In this document: in pieces, positions 26,001 through 35,504 of the stretch
How positions within the stretch are numbered: the stretch's first letter is position 1
How the letters are laid out: each line of letters opens with the position of its first letter
Origin: CAWBJO01 sp963789175
GTDB taxonomy: Bacteria > Pseudomonadota > Alphaproteobacteria > Rhizobiales > Aestuariivirgaceae
Assembly (NCBI GenBank): GCA_963789175.1
Contig: CAWBJO010000009.1
Coordinates: 62,001 to 126,000, forward strand
Direction: 5' to 3'
Length of the DNA: 64,000 nt
Position numbers and translations under genes: made by a program
The notes under the pieces: generated by a model
What the model saw: the letters and a program-made list of their open reading frames with translations, nothing else
What the model was told of the DNA's origin: nothing
The model's database searches: none

Positions 26001-26314
26001 CGCCGCGCCGTCAATTCAACTGCCTTCCTTGCTAAGCCCTCGAATCGTCAAAGTGTACTGTGCGCTGGCGAACGTCTCGCTCCAAGAACAGTGTAGAGAT
26101 ATGGACTAGAAGAATTTTTTCACTGAATGAACGATAGCCCGACCTCCGACTCTTGCAGCCAATCCCCGTCGAAGTCGGCCCGGAACCGAAAATCGTAGCG
26201 ATGCGCCGCCAATCCTGGGCGGCCTCTATCAGGTGTCGCACTGGTTGGCGGTTGATCTGACGGTTCCAATTGTCTCATACTGGCGGCGGGTGAGAACCAT
26301 AGATAGGTGTTTCC
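26001..26314. other. Intergenic stretch, possible IS trace
   Basis: About 310 bases lie between divergent manC and the FecR gene. A short minus-strand stretch near 26190-26230 reads DWRRIATI in one frame and HRYD in an overlapping one, faintly like the C-terminus of IS5-family transposases. This is too little to call a mobile element. Promoters for both flanking genes must lie here but none was recognised. Confidence 0.35.
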
Positions 26315-27064
26315 ATGTCGGTTGGGCGGTTTGTGCTGGCGGGCGTCCTGTCCGTCGCAGCTTCGATGGCTATTCATTTGCCGGTCCATGCCGAAACGGT
26401 CGGCAAGGCCGTGTTGGTCCGGACCACGGTGGTCGGCGCCAATGGCAACATCGCGCCGCGCGATCCGGTCAGCCGCAACGAACGGATCAGGACGAACGCC
26501 ACCGGGCTCGGCCAATTCCAGTTCGATGACGGCAGCAAGCTGGCGCTCGGACCGAACGCCTCGATCGTGATCGACGAATACGTCCTGGGCGACGGCAACC
26601 GGCTTCGCGCCATGGCCCTCAACACCGTCAAGGGCGCGTTCCGCTGGATCAGCGGCAAGAGCCCGTCATCGGCCTATCGGATAGAGACGCCGTTTGGAAC
26701 CCTGGGCGTGCGCGGCACGGCGGTCGACGGCTATATCGGCAACGGCGTCGTCATGTTCGTCCTGCTGAAAGGCGGCGTGACGTTCTGCCAGGGTTCGAAC
26801 TGCGTCGAGGTCGACCGGCCCTGCGACTTCATCGTCGCAAGCTCTGGAAACGTCAGCGCCCCGCAGCAGATCTCGACCCAATCCGTCCGCCAGTACGGCA
26901 AGGCATCGGTGCCCTTCCTGCTCAACAACAGCAGGCTGCTTCCCTCCATGCGTCTGGCAAAGCAGAACTGCGGCGTCGGACTTCGCCTGTCGACGAGCAG
27001 CGGCACCGTCAACGATCCGGGTCCGCAGGGACCGCCGCGGAACAGCCCCAGAGGGGGGAACTAG
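26315..27064 (+). CDS. FecR-domain periplasmic protein
   Basis: The 249-residue protein has a Sec signal peptide (residues 1-27, ending HAE) and a FecR fold: NERIRTNATGLGQFQFDDGS, KLALGPNASIVIDEYVLG, GAFRWISGKSP and the hallmark IETPFGTLGVRGTAVDGYI. A later Cys pair (FCQGSNCVEV) may form a disulphide. The last 25 residues are Pro/Gly-rich and disordered. It lacks the N-terminal anti-sigma helices and inner-membrane anchor of true FecR, so it is more likely a secreted structural or signalling protein. Confidence 0.82.
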   Translation: MSVGRFVLAGVLSVAASMAIHLPVHAETVGKAVLVRTTVVGANGNIAPRDPVSRNERIRTNATGLGQFQFDDGSKLALGPNASIVIDEYVLGDGNRLRAMALNTVKGAFRWISGKSPSSAYRIETPFGTLGVRGTAVDGYIGNGVVMFVLLKGGVTFCQGSNCVEVDRPCDFIVASSGNVSAPQQISTQSVRQYGKASVPFLLNNSRLLPSMRLAKQNCGVGLRLSTSSGTVNDPGPQGPPRNSPRGGN

Positions 27065-27125
27065 CGGGGCAGCCGGTCACCGGGCCCCCAGGCCGCCCTT
27101 ACCCGCGAATGGTGCGCACGCTTCG

Positions 27126-28250
27126 CTAGTCGATGTCCACCCACGCCCGTTGCTCGGACGAGCGGGCGAAGGCGTGGATGACGCGCTCGATGTGCAGTCC
27201 TTCCGCAAACGAGATATAGGGCGGGTGGTCGCCGCGGATGGCGCGCAGGAGATGGGCGAGCTCTATCACCTTGAGGTCGTTGAAGCCGATGCCGTGGCCG
27301 GGCGCCGGGCAGAAGCGGTCGTATGGCGGGTGCAGCGGCCCGGACAGCACGGTGCGAAAGCCGCGCTCGCTCGTCTGCCCCTCGGCGACGTAGAGCTCGA
27401 GCTCGTTCATGCGCTCATTGTCGAGCGTGATGGTGCCTTTCGAGCCGTGCACCTCGAACTTCAGGCCGTTCTTGCGGCCGTGGGCGACGCGGCTCGAGGC
27501 GAGGACTCCGCGCGCCCCGTTTCGGAAGCGGATGACCGCGTGGGCGACGTCGTCGTTCTCTACCTCGCCGCGCCCCGTCGCGCCTCCCGGCAGCGGGCGC
27601 GACCGGTGGACGGTGTCGACGACGGCGGAGAGCGAGGCGATCTCGCCGACGAGATCGAGAGCGAGCGAAACGAGATGACAGGTCAGGTCGCCGAGGGTGC
27701 CCAGGCCCGCTTCCGTACGGCGCAGGCGCCACGACCACGGCAGCGCGGGATCGGCCATGTAGTCCTCGTCGACCGAGCCGCGGAAATCGAACACCTCGCC
27801 GATCGCGCCGTCGCGGATGAGCGTCTTGGCATGCTGGACGGCGGGATTGCGGATGTAGTTGTAGCCGAGCATGGTGACGCGGCCGCTGGCGCGGGCGGCC
27901 TTCGCCATGGCCTCGGCGTCGGCGAGCGTCAAGGCCATGGGCTTCTCGCACCAGACATGCTTGCCGGCAGTCAGCAACGCCTCCGCCATCTCGCGGTGAA
28001 GACCGTTCGGCGTCGTCACCGAGACGAGGTCGACCCCGCGGTCGTCGAGGAGGCTCCGCCAGTCGGTCGTCCAGCGCGCGAAACCGAACTCCTCCGCCAT
28101 GCGCGCCGTGTGGCCCGGTTCGGCATCGCACAGCACGGCACGTTCGGGACGCGGCACGTCGCCGAAGGTCGCCTTGACCGCGCCATAGGCCAGAGCATGG
28201 CACTTGCCCATGAAACCCGTACCGATGAGTGCGACGTTGACCTTTTCCAT
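27126..28250 (-). CDS. Gfo/Idh/MocA-family oxidoreductase
   Basis: The 374-residue NAD(P)-dependent dehydrogenase begins MEKVNVALIGTGFMGKCHA (Rossmann GTGFMG). It has the family Lys motif WCEKPMAL near residue 97, a substrate-domain DLTCHLVSLALDLVG with Asp/His, and a C-terminal GIGFNDLKVIELAHLLRA. Family members oxidise cyclic polyols and sugars such as myo- or scyllo-inositol. Its start overlaps the iolC stop (TGATG), so it is probably an inositol-isomer dehydrogenase cotranslated with iolC; the exact substrate is not determined. Confidence 0.87.
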   Translation of the reverse strand: MEKVNVALIGTGFMGKCHALAYGAVKATFGDVPRPERAVLCDAEPGHTARMAEEFGFARWTTDWRSLLDDRGVDLVSVTTPNGLHREMAEALLTAGKHVWCEKPMALTLADAEAMAKAARASGRVTMLGYNYIRNPAVQHAKTLIRDGAIGEVFDFRGSVDEDYMADPALPWSWRLRRTEAGLGTLGDLTCHLVSLALDLVGEIASLSAVVDTVHRSRPLPGGATGRGEVENDDVAHAVIRFRNGARGVLASSRVAHGRKNGLKFEVHGSKGTITLDNERMNELELYVAEGQTSERGFRTVLSGPLHPPYDRFCPAPGHGIGFNDLKVIELAHLLRAIRGDHPPYISFAEGLHIERVIHAFARSSEQRAWVDID

Positions 28251-30176
28251 CACGACTGTCCCGCTTTGCGCCGCGCGCCCTGCCAGGCCTCGACGAGCTC
28301 TCCGAAAGCACCCGCCATCGCCGCCGTCGCCTGCTCATCCGACAGGCCGCCCGAAAGCCAGCGCTCGGCGGGCTCGCCGAAGATCGAGCGGCCGACGGCG
28401 AAGCCGCGCACCACCGGCACCGCAGCGGCCGTTTCGAAGGCCCGGCGAAGGTCCGCCAACGGAGCATCGCGCCCGAGGAGCACGATGCCGCGGCAATAGG
28501 GATCGCCACCGGCGACGGCGTCGGCGACGGCGCTCCATGCAGCGGCGCTCGGCTGAGCCTCGAGCTTCCACCAATCGGGCCGCACACCGATCCCGTAGAG
28601 ATGGCGAAGCACGTCGGCGACGGTCGCATCGGCAAGCGCGGCCGCGATGGCCGGCGATGATCTCGATCAGGAGCTCGCGGCCGAGCCGGCGGGCGGCGTC
28701 GTACACGGCCAGGAGCTTCGCGTCCTGCGCGGCGCGAAGCTCGGGGGCATCGTCGATGCGATAGAAACACAGGCACTTTATGGTGTGGGCGAGCGGCCAT
28801 TCGACGAGCGCCGACCCGATGTCGCCGCCGGCCTCGAAGTCGAGCGGCACCGAGCCCGCCCGCTCCACGGGACGGCCCAGCCAGAATCCATGATCGAGAG
28901 CCCTGAAGAGCGCATCGCGGCCGTAGGTGCCGTCGAGGAGCATGCCGAAACCCGGCCGGCCCTTCGCGACGCGTGCCGCCGCATCGACCGCGAGGCTCTT
29001 GAAGGCGGAGATGCGCGCACGCGGCGCACCTGCCTTGTCGGCCATCGCCTCGAACTGGGCGCGGTGGTCGATGGCCAGCGCCATGAGGGTGGCCGGCGCC
29101 GGCCGCCGCGTCGTCGCCCAATGGACGTGATTGAGCTCGCGGTCGAAGCGCAGGGCGGGCTCGGCCGAGCCACGGGCGAGGAAATGCCGGAGCTCGGCCA
29201 TGGTCGGATATTCGGGAGAGCAGAGAAGCCGCGACACGGCGACGGCGCCGCACGCATTGGCCCAGGTGCAGCAGGTCTCGAGCGGCTCGTCCATGAGCCA
29301 GCCGCGCAGGAAGCCGGCCATGAACGCATCGCCCGCACCGAGCACGTTGTAGACCTCGACGGGAAAGCCGGGACCGCGGATGCCGTCGTCGATCGAGGGC
29401 GGAATGTTGCCGGGAAAGACGGTGCAGCCCATCGGGCCGCGCTTCAGCACGATGGTGGCGGCGGTGGCGGCGCGCAGGGCGCGCAGGGTGGCGAGCGTAT
29501 CCTCCTCGCCGCCGGCGATGCGAAGCTCCTCCTCGGTGCCGACGATGAGATCGCATAGCGGCAGTACGGGTGCGAGATGTGCCGTCACGCTGTCGGAACG
29601 GATGTAGCGCTCCTCGCCCGCCCCATGTCCGGCGAGGCCCCACAGGTTCGGCCGGTAGTCGACGTCGAACACCACGCGGCGGCCGTTGCGGCGCGCGGCC
29701 GCGATCGCTTTGAACTGGGCGGCGGAGGAATTGGGCCGGGCGAAATGCGTGCCGGTCACGACGACGGCGCCGCCGCCCGCGATGAAGGCCTCGTCGATGT
29801 CGGACTCGTCGAGCGCCTGGTCGGCGCAGTTCTCGCGGAAGAAGATCAGCGGGAAGGATTTGTCGTCGCGCACGCCGAGCATGGCGAGGGCGGTCAATCG
29901 CTTGGCGTCGACGCGGATGCCGCGGATCGAGACGCCCTCGCGCTCGAGCTGCTCGAGAATGAAGCGTCCCATAGCTTCGTCGCCGACGCGCGTGACGAGC
30001 GCGGATTTCAACCCGAGACGGGCAGCGCCGATGGCGATGTTGGCGGGGCAGCCGCCGACCGACTTCGCGAAGGAGGCCATGTCCTCCAAGCGGCCGCCGA
30101 CCTGCTGTCCGTAAAGATCCACCGATGCGCGGCCGATGGTGATCACGTCCAGCACCGGCACGCCTGAAGCCATCAT
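28250..30176 (-). pseudogene. iolC: 5-dehydro-2-deoxygluconokinase IolC with DUF2090 domain, frameshifted
   Basis: Two frames joined near 28638-28650 make one IolC of about 640 residues. The first has a PfkB kinase domain (ITIGRASVDLYGQQVGG, GGCPANIAIGAARLG, catalytic GAGDAFMAGFLRG) and the start of the DUF2090 aldolase-like domain up to ELLIEIIAG. The second frame continues ADATVADVLRHLYGIGVRPDWWKLE to the end. The shift equals one extra base in the CGCGGCCGCG tract. The kinase phosphorylates 2-deoxy-5-keto-gluconate in inositol catabolism. It could be a sequencing error or a real inactivation; the remaining sequence shows no other decay. Confidence 0.88.
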
Positions 30177-30200
30177 GTGAGCGGAGGACTCCCGAAGAAT

Positions 30201-30214
30201 GGAAACTCAATTCC
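30201..30214 (-). promoter_or_regulatory. IolR-type operator (GGAA-N6-TTCC)
   Basis: GGAA-ACTCAA-TTCC lies 25 bases upstream of iolC in the iolC/iolE divergent spacer, inside a longer ATGGAA-N6-TTCCAT palindrome (30199-30216). It matches the GGAA-N6-TTCC site described for the RpiR-type repressor IolR of Sinorhizobium meliloti. An AT-rich promoter-like stretch follows. Confidence 0.6.
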
Positions 30215-30372
30215 ATCTTGCAATCAAATTAGAATGACATATTCATACTCAAGTCAACAAGGCCGCCCGGCGCGCGCACAGTGCCGGTGCAGGTCTCCCG
30301 CCCGACCATCGTAGACGAAGGCGTCGATTGAACCCGACGGCGGCAGACCCGAGGAATGAGGATGTCACCACC

Positions 30373-31269
30373 ATGAGCGTGCGTCTCGGAATCAACCCCA
30401 TCACCTGGACGAACGACGACATGCCCGAGCTCGGAGGCGACACGCCGCTCGACATCTGCCTCGCCGAAGCCAAGGAAGCGGGCTATGCCGGGATCGAGCT
30501 CGGCGGCAAGTTCCCGCGCCAATCCGCCGTACTGAAGCCGATCATGGATCGGCACCGGCTGGCGCTCGTCTCCGGCTGGTACGACGGCCGGATCCGCGAT
30601 TTCGAGCCGGAGAAGGAGTTCGAGGCGATCACCCCGCATCTCCAGCTCCTGAAGGACATGCGGTGCGACTACGTGGTCTATGCCGACACCTCGGGCGGCA
30701 CGCACGGCAGCCTGTCGGCACCGATTTCGACGCGCCCGAAGCTCGCGGACGACGAATGGAAAGCCTACGGGCGCAAGATCACCACGCTCGCCGAACGGAT
30801 GGCCGACTTCGGGGTGCGCATGGCCTTCCACCATCACATGGGGACGATCGTCGAATCCGACGAGGACGTCGACAAGCTCATGGCCAATACAGGGGCGGCC
30901 GTCGGGCTCCTCTACGATACCGGACATTCGATCTTCGCCGGCGGCGATCCGACGACGCTCGTCCGCAAGCATGTGAAGCGCGTCGTGCACGTGCATTGCA
31001 AGGATGCGCGCCGGCGTGTCCTCGAAAGCGCGCGCGCCAACGACCTGTCATTCATGTCCGCCGTCCTCGAAGGCATCTTCACCGTGCCGGGCGACGGCTT
31101 CATCGACTACGGCACCATCCTCAAGGTGCTCGCCGACGAAGGGTACTCCGGCTGGCTGATCGTCGAGGCCGAACAGGATCCGAAGAAGGCGCATCCCCTG
31201 ACCTACGCGAAGATCGGATTCGTCAACCTGTCGCGTTTCGCCCGCGACGCGGGCTTCCAGCTCGCCTGA
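30373..31269 (+). CDS. iolE: Myo-inosose-2 dehydratase
   Basis: The 298-residue TIM-barrel protein (AP-endonuclease-2-like sugar isomerase fold) begins MSVRLGINPITWTNDDMPELGG, the IolE hallmark. It has metal-ligand segments GIELGGKFPR, FHHHMGTIVES, LLYDTGHS, HVHCKDARR and a C-terminal WLIVEAEQDP. It dehydrates 2-keto-myo-inositol. Start 30373 is preferred over an in-frame codon 15 residues upstream. It is divergent from iolC and 19 bases upstream of alc, so readthrough into the purine genes is possible. Confidence 0.93.
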   Translation: MSVRLGINPITWTNDDMPELGGDTPLDICLAEAKEAGYAGIELGGKFPRQSAVLKPIMDRHRLALVSGWYDGRIRDFEPEKEFEAITPHLQLLKDMRCDYVVYADTSGGTHGSLSAPISTRPKLADDEWKAYGRKITTLAERMADFGVRMAFHHHMGTIVESDEDVDKLMANTGAAVGLLYDTGHSIFAGGDPTTLVRKHVKRVVHVHCKDARRRVLESARANDLSFMSAVLEGIFTVPGDGFIDYGTILKVLADEGYSGWLIVEAEQDPKKAHPLTYAKIGFVNLSRFARDAGFQLA

Positions 31270-31288
31270 TCGCGAGGGATCCGTACCG

Positions 31289-32287
31289 ATGAGCGCCCCC
31301 GAAGCCCTTCCCGATTTCGTCCGCGGCGGCGTCAACCTCGCCACGCCGCGCCTCGGCGCCGAAGCGGTCTACGCCACCGACGACTTCTTCGCCGACAAGT
31401 CGCGCATGCTCAGCGACGCCGCGCCGGTGTTCATACCGGACAAGTACGACGAGCACGGAAAGTGGATGGACGGGTGGGAATCGCGGCGGCGGCGCGACGG
31501 CGGGCACGATTTCTGCGTCGTCCGGCTCGGGGCCAAGGGTCGGCTGACCGGCGTCGAGATCGACACCAGCCATTTCTCCGGGAACTACCCGCCGCATGCC
31601 TCGCTCGAGGCGACGCTCGCCGAGGATGCCGGCGCCGCCGGCACCCGGTGGACGGAGGTGGTCCCGCGGGTGAAGCTTGGACCCAGTGCCCGGCATTTCC
31701 ACGCCATCGCCGACCGCGGCATCTACAACCATGTGCGACTACACATCTTCCCCGACGGCGGCGTGGCGCGGCTGCGCGTCTATGGCGAGCCGGTGCCCGA
31801 ATGGGATGGACGGAGCGACGATGCCACCTACGAGCTGTCGGCGCTGGCCAATGGCGGCCGGATCGTCGCCTACAACGATGCGCATTACGGCAGCGTGTGG
31901 ACGCTGCTCCTGCCGGGCCGAGGCGTCAACATGGGCGACGGCTGGGAGACGCGGCGGCGGCGCGAGCCGGGAAACGACTGGATCATCGTTCGCCTGGGCG
32001 CTCCCGGAACGGTCGAGCGGATCGAGGTCGACACCGCCCACTACAAGGGCAACTTTCCCGACCGATGCTCCGTAGACGGAGCACTGATCACGGGCGGCGC
32101 CGCGGCAAGCATCGACGAAGCGCAGTGGCGGCCGCTGCTCGCGGAGCAGAAGCTCAAGATGGATGCCATCCACGTTTTCGACGGTGCCGGCATCGCCAAT
32201 GCCGGGCCGGTGAGCCATGTGCGGCTCAACATCTTCCCGGACGGCGGCGTGTCGCGCCTGCGCGTCTTCGGGCGCCTGGCACGATGA
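31289..32287 (+). CDS. alc: Allantoicase
   Basis: The 332-residue protein is built from two homologous jelly-roll repeats. Each has GWESRRRR/GWETRRRR, a DTSHFSGNYP/DTAHYKGNFP motif and a closing HVRLHIFPDGGVARLRV/HVRLNIFPDGGVSRLRV. This is diagnostic for allantoicase, which hydrolyses allantoate to ureidoglycolate and urea. GAGGGA precedes the ATG. Its stop overlaps the allA start (ATGA), coupling it to the next pathway step. Confidence 0.95.
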   Translation: MSAPEALPDFVRGGVNLATPRLGAEAVYATDDFFADKSRMLSDAAPVFIPDKYDEHGKWMDGWESRRRRDGGHDFCVVRLGAKGRLTGVEIDTSHFSGNYPPHASLEATLAEDAGAAGTRWTEVVPRVKLGPSARHFHAIADRGIYNHVRLHIFPDGGVARLRVYGEPVPEWDGRSDDATYELSALANGGRIVAYNDAHYGSVWTLLLPGRGVNMGDGWETRRRREPGNDWIIVRLGAPGTVERIEVDTAHYKGNFPDRCSVDGALITGGAAASIDEAQWRPLLAEQKLKMDAIHVFDGAGIANAGPVSHVRLNIFPDGGVSRLRVFGRLAR

Positions 32288-32769
32288 TCGTTCCCGAACC
32301 TCTGACGCGCGAGGCGTTCGCGCCCTTCGGCGACGTCATCGCCAGCGAAGGCGCTGAGCATTTCGGCATCAACGACGGAACGGCGGAGCGCTACGACGAC
32401 CTGGCGCGGGTCGACGTCGCCGCGGAGGGCGGGCGGCCTCGCATCTCGATCTTCGTCGCACAGCCGCGGCCACGCCCCATCGCCATCCGGATGCTGGAGC
32501 GGCATCCGCTCGGAAGCCAGGCCTTCATGCCGCTCGACGGGCGCGACTATCTCCTCGTCGTGGCGCCGCCCGGGCCGAACGTCCGTTCGGCCGATGTACG
32601 GGCCTTCCGAGCCGCCGGCAGCCAGGGCGTCAATTTCCATCGCGGCGTCTGGCATCATCCGCTGCTGGTGCTCGCGGCCGACAGCCGCTTCCTGGTCGTC
32701 GACCGCATCGCGACCGACGCCAATCTCGATGAGATGCAGCTCGACACGACACTGATGCTCGGCGTGTAG
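32284..32769 (+). CDS. allA: Ureidoglycolate lyase
   Basis: The 161-residue cupin begins MIVPEPLTREAFAPFGDVI and has ISIFVAQPRPRPI, MLERHPLGSQAFMPL, and GVNFHRGVWHHPLLVL with conserved His residues, matching AllA. It splits ureidoglycolate into glyoxylate and urea, the last step of allantoin breakdown. It is coupled to alc and convergent with puuE across six bases. Confidence 0.93.
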   Translation: MIVPEPLTREAFAPFGDVIASEGAEHFGINDGTAERYDDLARVDVAAEGGRPRISIFVAQPRPRPIAIRMLERHPLGSQAFMPLDGRDYLLVVAPPGPNVRSADVRAFRAAGSQGVNFHRGVWHHPLLVLAADSRFLVVDRIATDANLDEMQLDTTLMLGV

Positions 32770-32775
32770 TGCGCG

Positions 32776-33690
32776 TCAGCCGTGGGGCGGGAAGTGCTCG
32801 TGCCAATGGCGGGCGATGTCGATGCGCCGCGCGAGCCACACCTTGGGCTTCGACTTCACATACTTCAGGAAGCGGATGAGTGCGGCTGCGCGCCCGGGCC
32901 GTCCGGCGAGGCGGCAGTGGAGGCCGATCGACAGCATGCCGGCCCTGCCCTTGCGGCCCTCCGCGTAGAGAACGTCGAAGGAATCCTTGAGGTAGACGTA
33001 GAACTGCTCCGCCGTATTGAAACCCTGGGCGGTGGCGAAGCGCATGTCGTTGGCGTCGAGCGTGTAGGGAACGACGAGATGCGGTCCTTTCGGTCCGTCG
33101 ATCCAGTACGGGAGATCGTCGGCATAGGAATCCGACGAATAGAGGAACCCGCCCTCCTCCATGACGAGACGCGTGGTGTTGACCGAGCAGCGGCCGGTGT
33201 ACCAGCCGAGCGGCCGCTCCCCCGTCACCGCGGTGTGGAGCGCGATCCCGTCACGCATCATGCGGCGCTCCTCATCTTCCGCCATGTCCTTGTGCTCGAT
33301 CCATTTGAGCCCGTGGCAGGCGATCTCCCAGCGGGCGGCCTTCATGGCGCGCACCTGCTGCGGCGCCCGGGCGAGCGCCGTCGCCACGCCGAACACGGTG
33401 ACGGGGACGCGCGCCGCCGTGAAGATGCGATGCAGGCGCCAGAAGCCGGCGCGGGCGCCGTACTCGTAGATGGACTCCATGTTCATGTGGCGCTGGCCGG
33501 GCCACGGCAGCGCGCCGACGATCTCGGAGAGGAAGGACTCGGAGGCGGCATCGCCATGGAGGATGCTGTTCTCGCCACCCTCCTCGTAGTTGACAACGAA
33601 CTGCACGGCGATGCGGGCGCCGCGCGGCCAGCGCGGGTCGGGCGGGTGCGCGCCGTAGCCCAGAAGATCGCGCGGGTAGATGCCGCTCAT
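32776..33690 (-). CDS. puuE: Allantoinase, polysaccharide-deacetylase type (PuuE)
   Basis: The 304-residue protein has the NodB/PuuE fold: YPRDLLGYGAHPPDPRWP, FVVNYEEGGENSILHGD, ESIYEYGARAGFWRL, ACHGLKWIEH and GLHCRLAGRPGRA. These are hallmarks of the metal-independent allantoinase PuuE and not of the zinc amidohydrolase AllB. It hydrolyses allantoin to allantoate, the substrate of allantoicase encoded on the facing strand. Its start overlaps the guaD stop by four bases. Confidence 0.93.
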   Translation of the reverse strand: MSGIYPRDLLGYGAHPPDPRWPRGARIAVQFVVNYEEGGENSILHGDAASESFLSEIVGALPWPGQRHMNMESIYEYGARAGFWRLHRIFTAARVPVTVFGVATALARAPQQVRAMKAARWEIACHGLKWIEHKDMAEDEERRMMRDGIALHTAVTGERPLGWYTGRCSVNTTRLVMEEGGFLYSSDSYADDLPYWIDGPKGPHLVVPYTLDANDMRFATAQGFNTAEQFYVYLKDSFDVLYAEGRKGRAGMLSIGLHCRLAGRPGRAAALIRFLKYVKSKPKVWLARRIDIARHWHEHFPPHG

Positions 33691-34985
33691 CGACGCCCGG
33701 TCCTACGATGCACGCATTTGCCCGCAACGTAGGTGGCGGCGACGGCACGGTCGTCGCCGAGAAGAGCGAGGGCGAAGAGCACGTCCTCGAGGCTCCGCGA
33801 CATGGCGTGACGGCGGGCGAGGACGGGCGTGGCCTCGGGGTCGAGCACGACGATGTCGGCATGGAATCCGGGCTCGAGGCTTCCGGATTCCGTCGCGATG
33901 CCGAGCAGCTCGGCATTGCCGCGGGTGGCGCGGTGGAACAGCTCCACGGCGCGCGGCCGGCTGCCGCCCAGCATGGCGACCTTGTAGCTCTCCCCGAGGG
34001 TCGCCAGCATGGAATAGCTGGTGCCGCCGCCGATGTCGGTGGCGATGCCCACCGGCACGGGGCGACGCGGGTCGGCGAGATGGGCGATGCGGAAGAGCCC
34101 GGAGCCGAGGAAGGTGTTGGACGTCGGGCAGTGGACGACGGCCGAACCCGTCTCGTGGAGGCGCGCGCATTCGCGCTCCGAGAGATGCACGGCGTGGGCG
34201 AAGCGGCTGGTCGGACCCAAAAGCCCGAAGCGGTCGTAGACCGACACGTAGTCGCGGTCGTTGGGAAAGAGACGCGCGACAGTCTCGATCTCGAGCCGGC
34301 TTTCGGAGAGATGCGTCTGCATCAGCGCTTCGGGGTGATCCTTGAGGAGCTCGCCGGCCAGCCGCAGCTGGGCCTCGGTGGAGGTGATGGCGAAGCGCGG
34401 CGAGATCGCATAGCGGGCGCGGCCGCGGCCGTGCCACTTCCGCAGCAGGGCATCGCTGTCGCGGGCGCTCGCCTCGGGCGTGTCCTCGATCGCCGGAATG
34501 GCGTTGCGGTCCATCATCGTCTTGCCGGTGACGATCGCCATATCGTGGCGCGCCGCCTCGGTGAAGAGGACGTCGGCGCAGAGGCGATGGCTCGAGCAGA
34601 ACACCATGGCAGCCGTCGTCCCGTTCGCCCACAGCGTCTCGAGGAAGGTGCGCGCGGCGGGAGCGGCGACCGCCCGCCTGGCGAAGCGCGCCTCCTCGGG
34701 AAAGGTGAAGCGGTGGAGCCAGTCGAGGAGATCCTTTCCCGGCGCGGCGAGAATGCGGTACTGGGGAAAGTGGATGTGCCCGTCGATGAGGCCCGGGAGC
34801 ACGAGGCCGTCGCCGTAGTCATCGACCGGCGCACGCGACATGGCGGCCGGCAGGCGCGAACCCGCACCCATCCACGCGATCCGCCCCGCCGCGTCGATGG
34901 CCACGGCACCCTTCGGGATGTGGGTGCACCGGTCCGGCGCCGCGAACGTGACGATCTCGCCCCTGACGATGCGGCGGATCTTCAC
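33687..34985 (-). CDS. guaD: Guanine deaminase
   Basis: The 432-residue amidohydrolase has the zinc motif DGHIHFPQY (HxH), the TxLWANGTTAAMVF strand, MQTHLSESRLEIE, AVHLSERE, HCPTSNTFLGSGLF and the late Asp in ATDIGGGTSYSML, all typical of GuaD. It deaminates guanine to xanthine and ammonia, feeding XdhAB. ATGA overlaps link it to uraD upstream and puuE downstream. Confidence 0.93.
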   Translation of the reverse strand: MKIRRIVRGEIVTFAAPDRCTHIPKGAVAIDAAGRIAWMGAGSRLPAAMSRAPVDDYGDGLVLPGLIDGHIHFPQYRILAAPGKDLLDWLHRFTFPEEARFARRAVAAPAARTFLETLWANGTTAAMVFCSSHRLCADVLFTEAARHDMAIVTGKTMMDRNAIPAIEDTPEASARDSDALLRKWHGRGRARYAISPRFAITSTEAQLRLAGELLKDHPEALMQTHLSESRLEIETVARLFPNDRDYVSVYDRFGLLGPTSRFAHAVHLSERECARLHETGSAVVHCPTSNTFLGSGLFRIAHLADPRRPVPVGIATDIGGGTSYSMLATLGESYKVAMLGGSRPRAVELFHRATRGNAELLGIATESGSLEPGFHADIVVLDPEATPVLARRHAMSRSLEDVLFALALLGDDRAVAATYVAGKCVHRRTGRR

Positions 34986-35494
34986 GGCGCGACACGCTCC
35001 TCGATGCGAAAGCGGAGGATGCGGCAGACCTGGGCCAGCGCCTCGCTTCGTTCGGCCCCAGGCGCGTTGTCGAGACGTTCGGCAAAGGCGGAGAGAATCC
35101 GGTGCTTCGTCGCCCCCTTCACGGCAAGGATGAATGGAAAGCCGAAGCGGGTCCGATATGCGTCGTTGGATGCGGTGAAGCGCGACAGTTCCTCGGGCGT
35201 GAGGGAATCAAGTCCCGCACCTTTCTGCTCGGCGGCCGAGTCGGCGGTAACGTCGCCGGCGAGTGCCGCCCGTCCGGCAAGGTCGGGGTGGGCGCGGAGC
35301 AGCGCCAGCTGCGCGTCCGGCGGTGCCGACGTCACCGCCGCGGCGAAAGCCTCGGTCATCGCCGCGCGGCCGGCAAAGGGCCGATGGCGCACCGCCGCCT
35401 CGGCCACCCACGGCGCATGCTCGGCGATCGACCCGAAACGATCGACGAACTCCGCGGGGGTCATGGCGTTGATCTCGTCGATGCGCAGGACCAT
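34982..35494 (-). CDS. uraD: OHCU decarboxylase
   Basis: The 170-residue all-helical protein has AEFVDRFGSIAEHAPWVAE, LLRAHPDLAGRAAL with the catalytic HPDL, SRFTASNDAYRTRFGFPFIL and a C-terminal helix, which match 2-oxo-4-hydroxy-4-carboxy-5-ureidoimidazoline decarboxylase. It gives S-allantoin from OHCU. It sits 10 bases behind puuD and overlaps guaD. Confidence 0.94.
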   Translation of the reverse strand: MVLRIDEINAMTPAEFVDRFGSIAEHAPWVAEAAVRHRPFAGRAAMTEAFAAAVTSAPPDAQLALLRAHPDLAGRAALAGDVTADSAAEQKGAGLDSLTPEELSRFTASNDAYRTRFGFPFILAVKGATKHRILSAFAERLDNAPGAERSEALAQVCRILRFRIEERVAP

Positions 35495-35504
35495 ACGGAG
35501 TCTC

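Noticed and set aside
26120..26240. Possible C-terminal trace of an IS5-type transposase
   Set aside because: Only a few residues (DWRRIAT in one frame, HRYD in an overlapping one) resemble the family; no inverted repeats or longer match.
27415..30216. Minus-strand 933-codon frame across iolC and the dehydrogenase
   Set aside because: It is an alternative frame of the same strand, extremely Arg-rich, and does not contain the conserved motifs of either gene.
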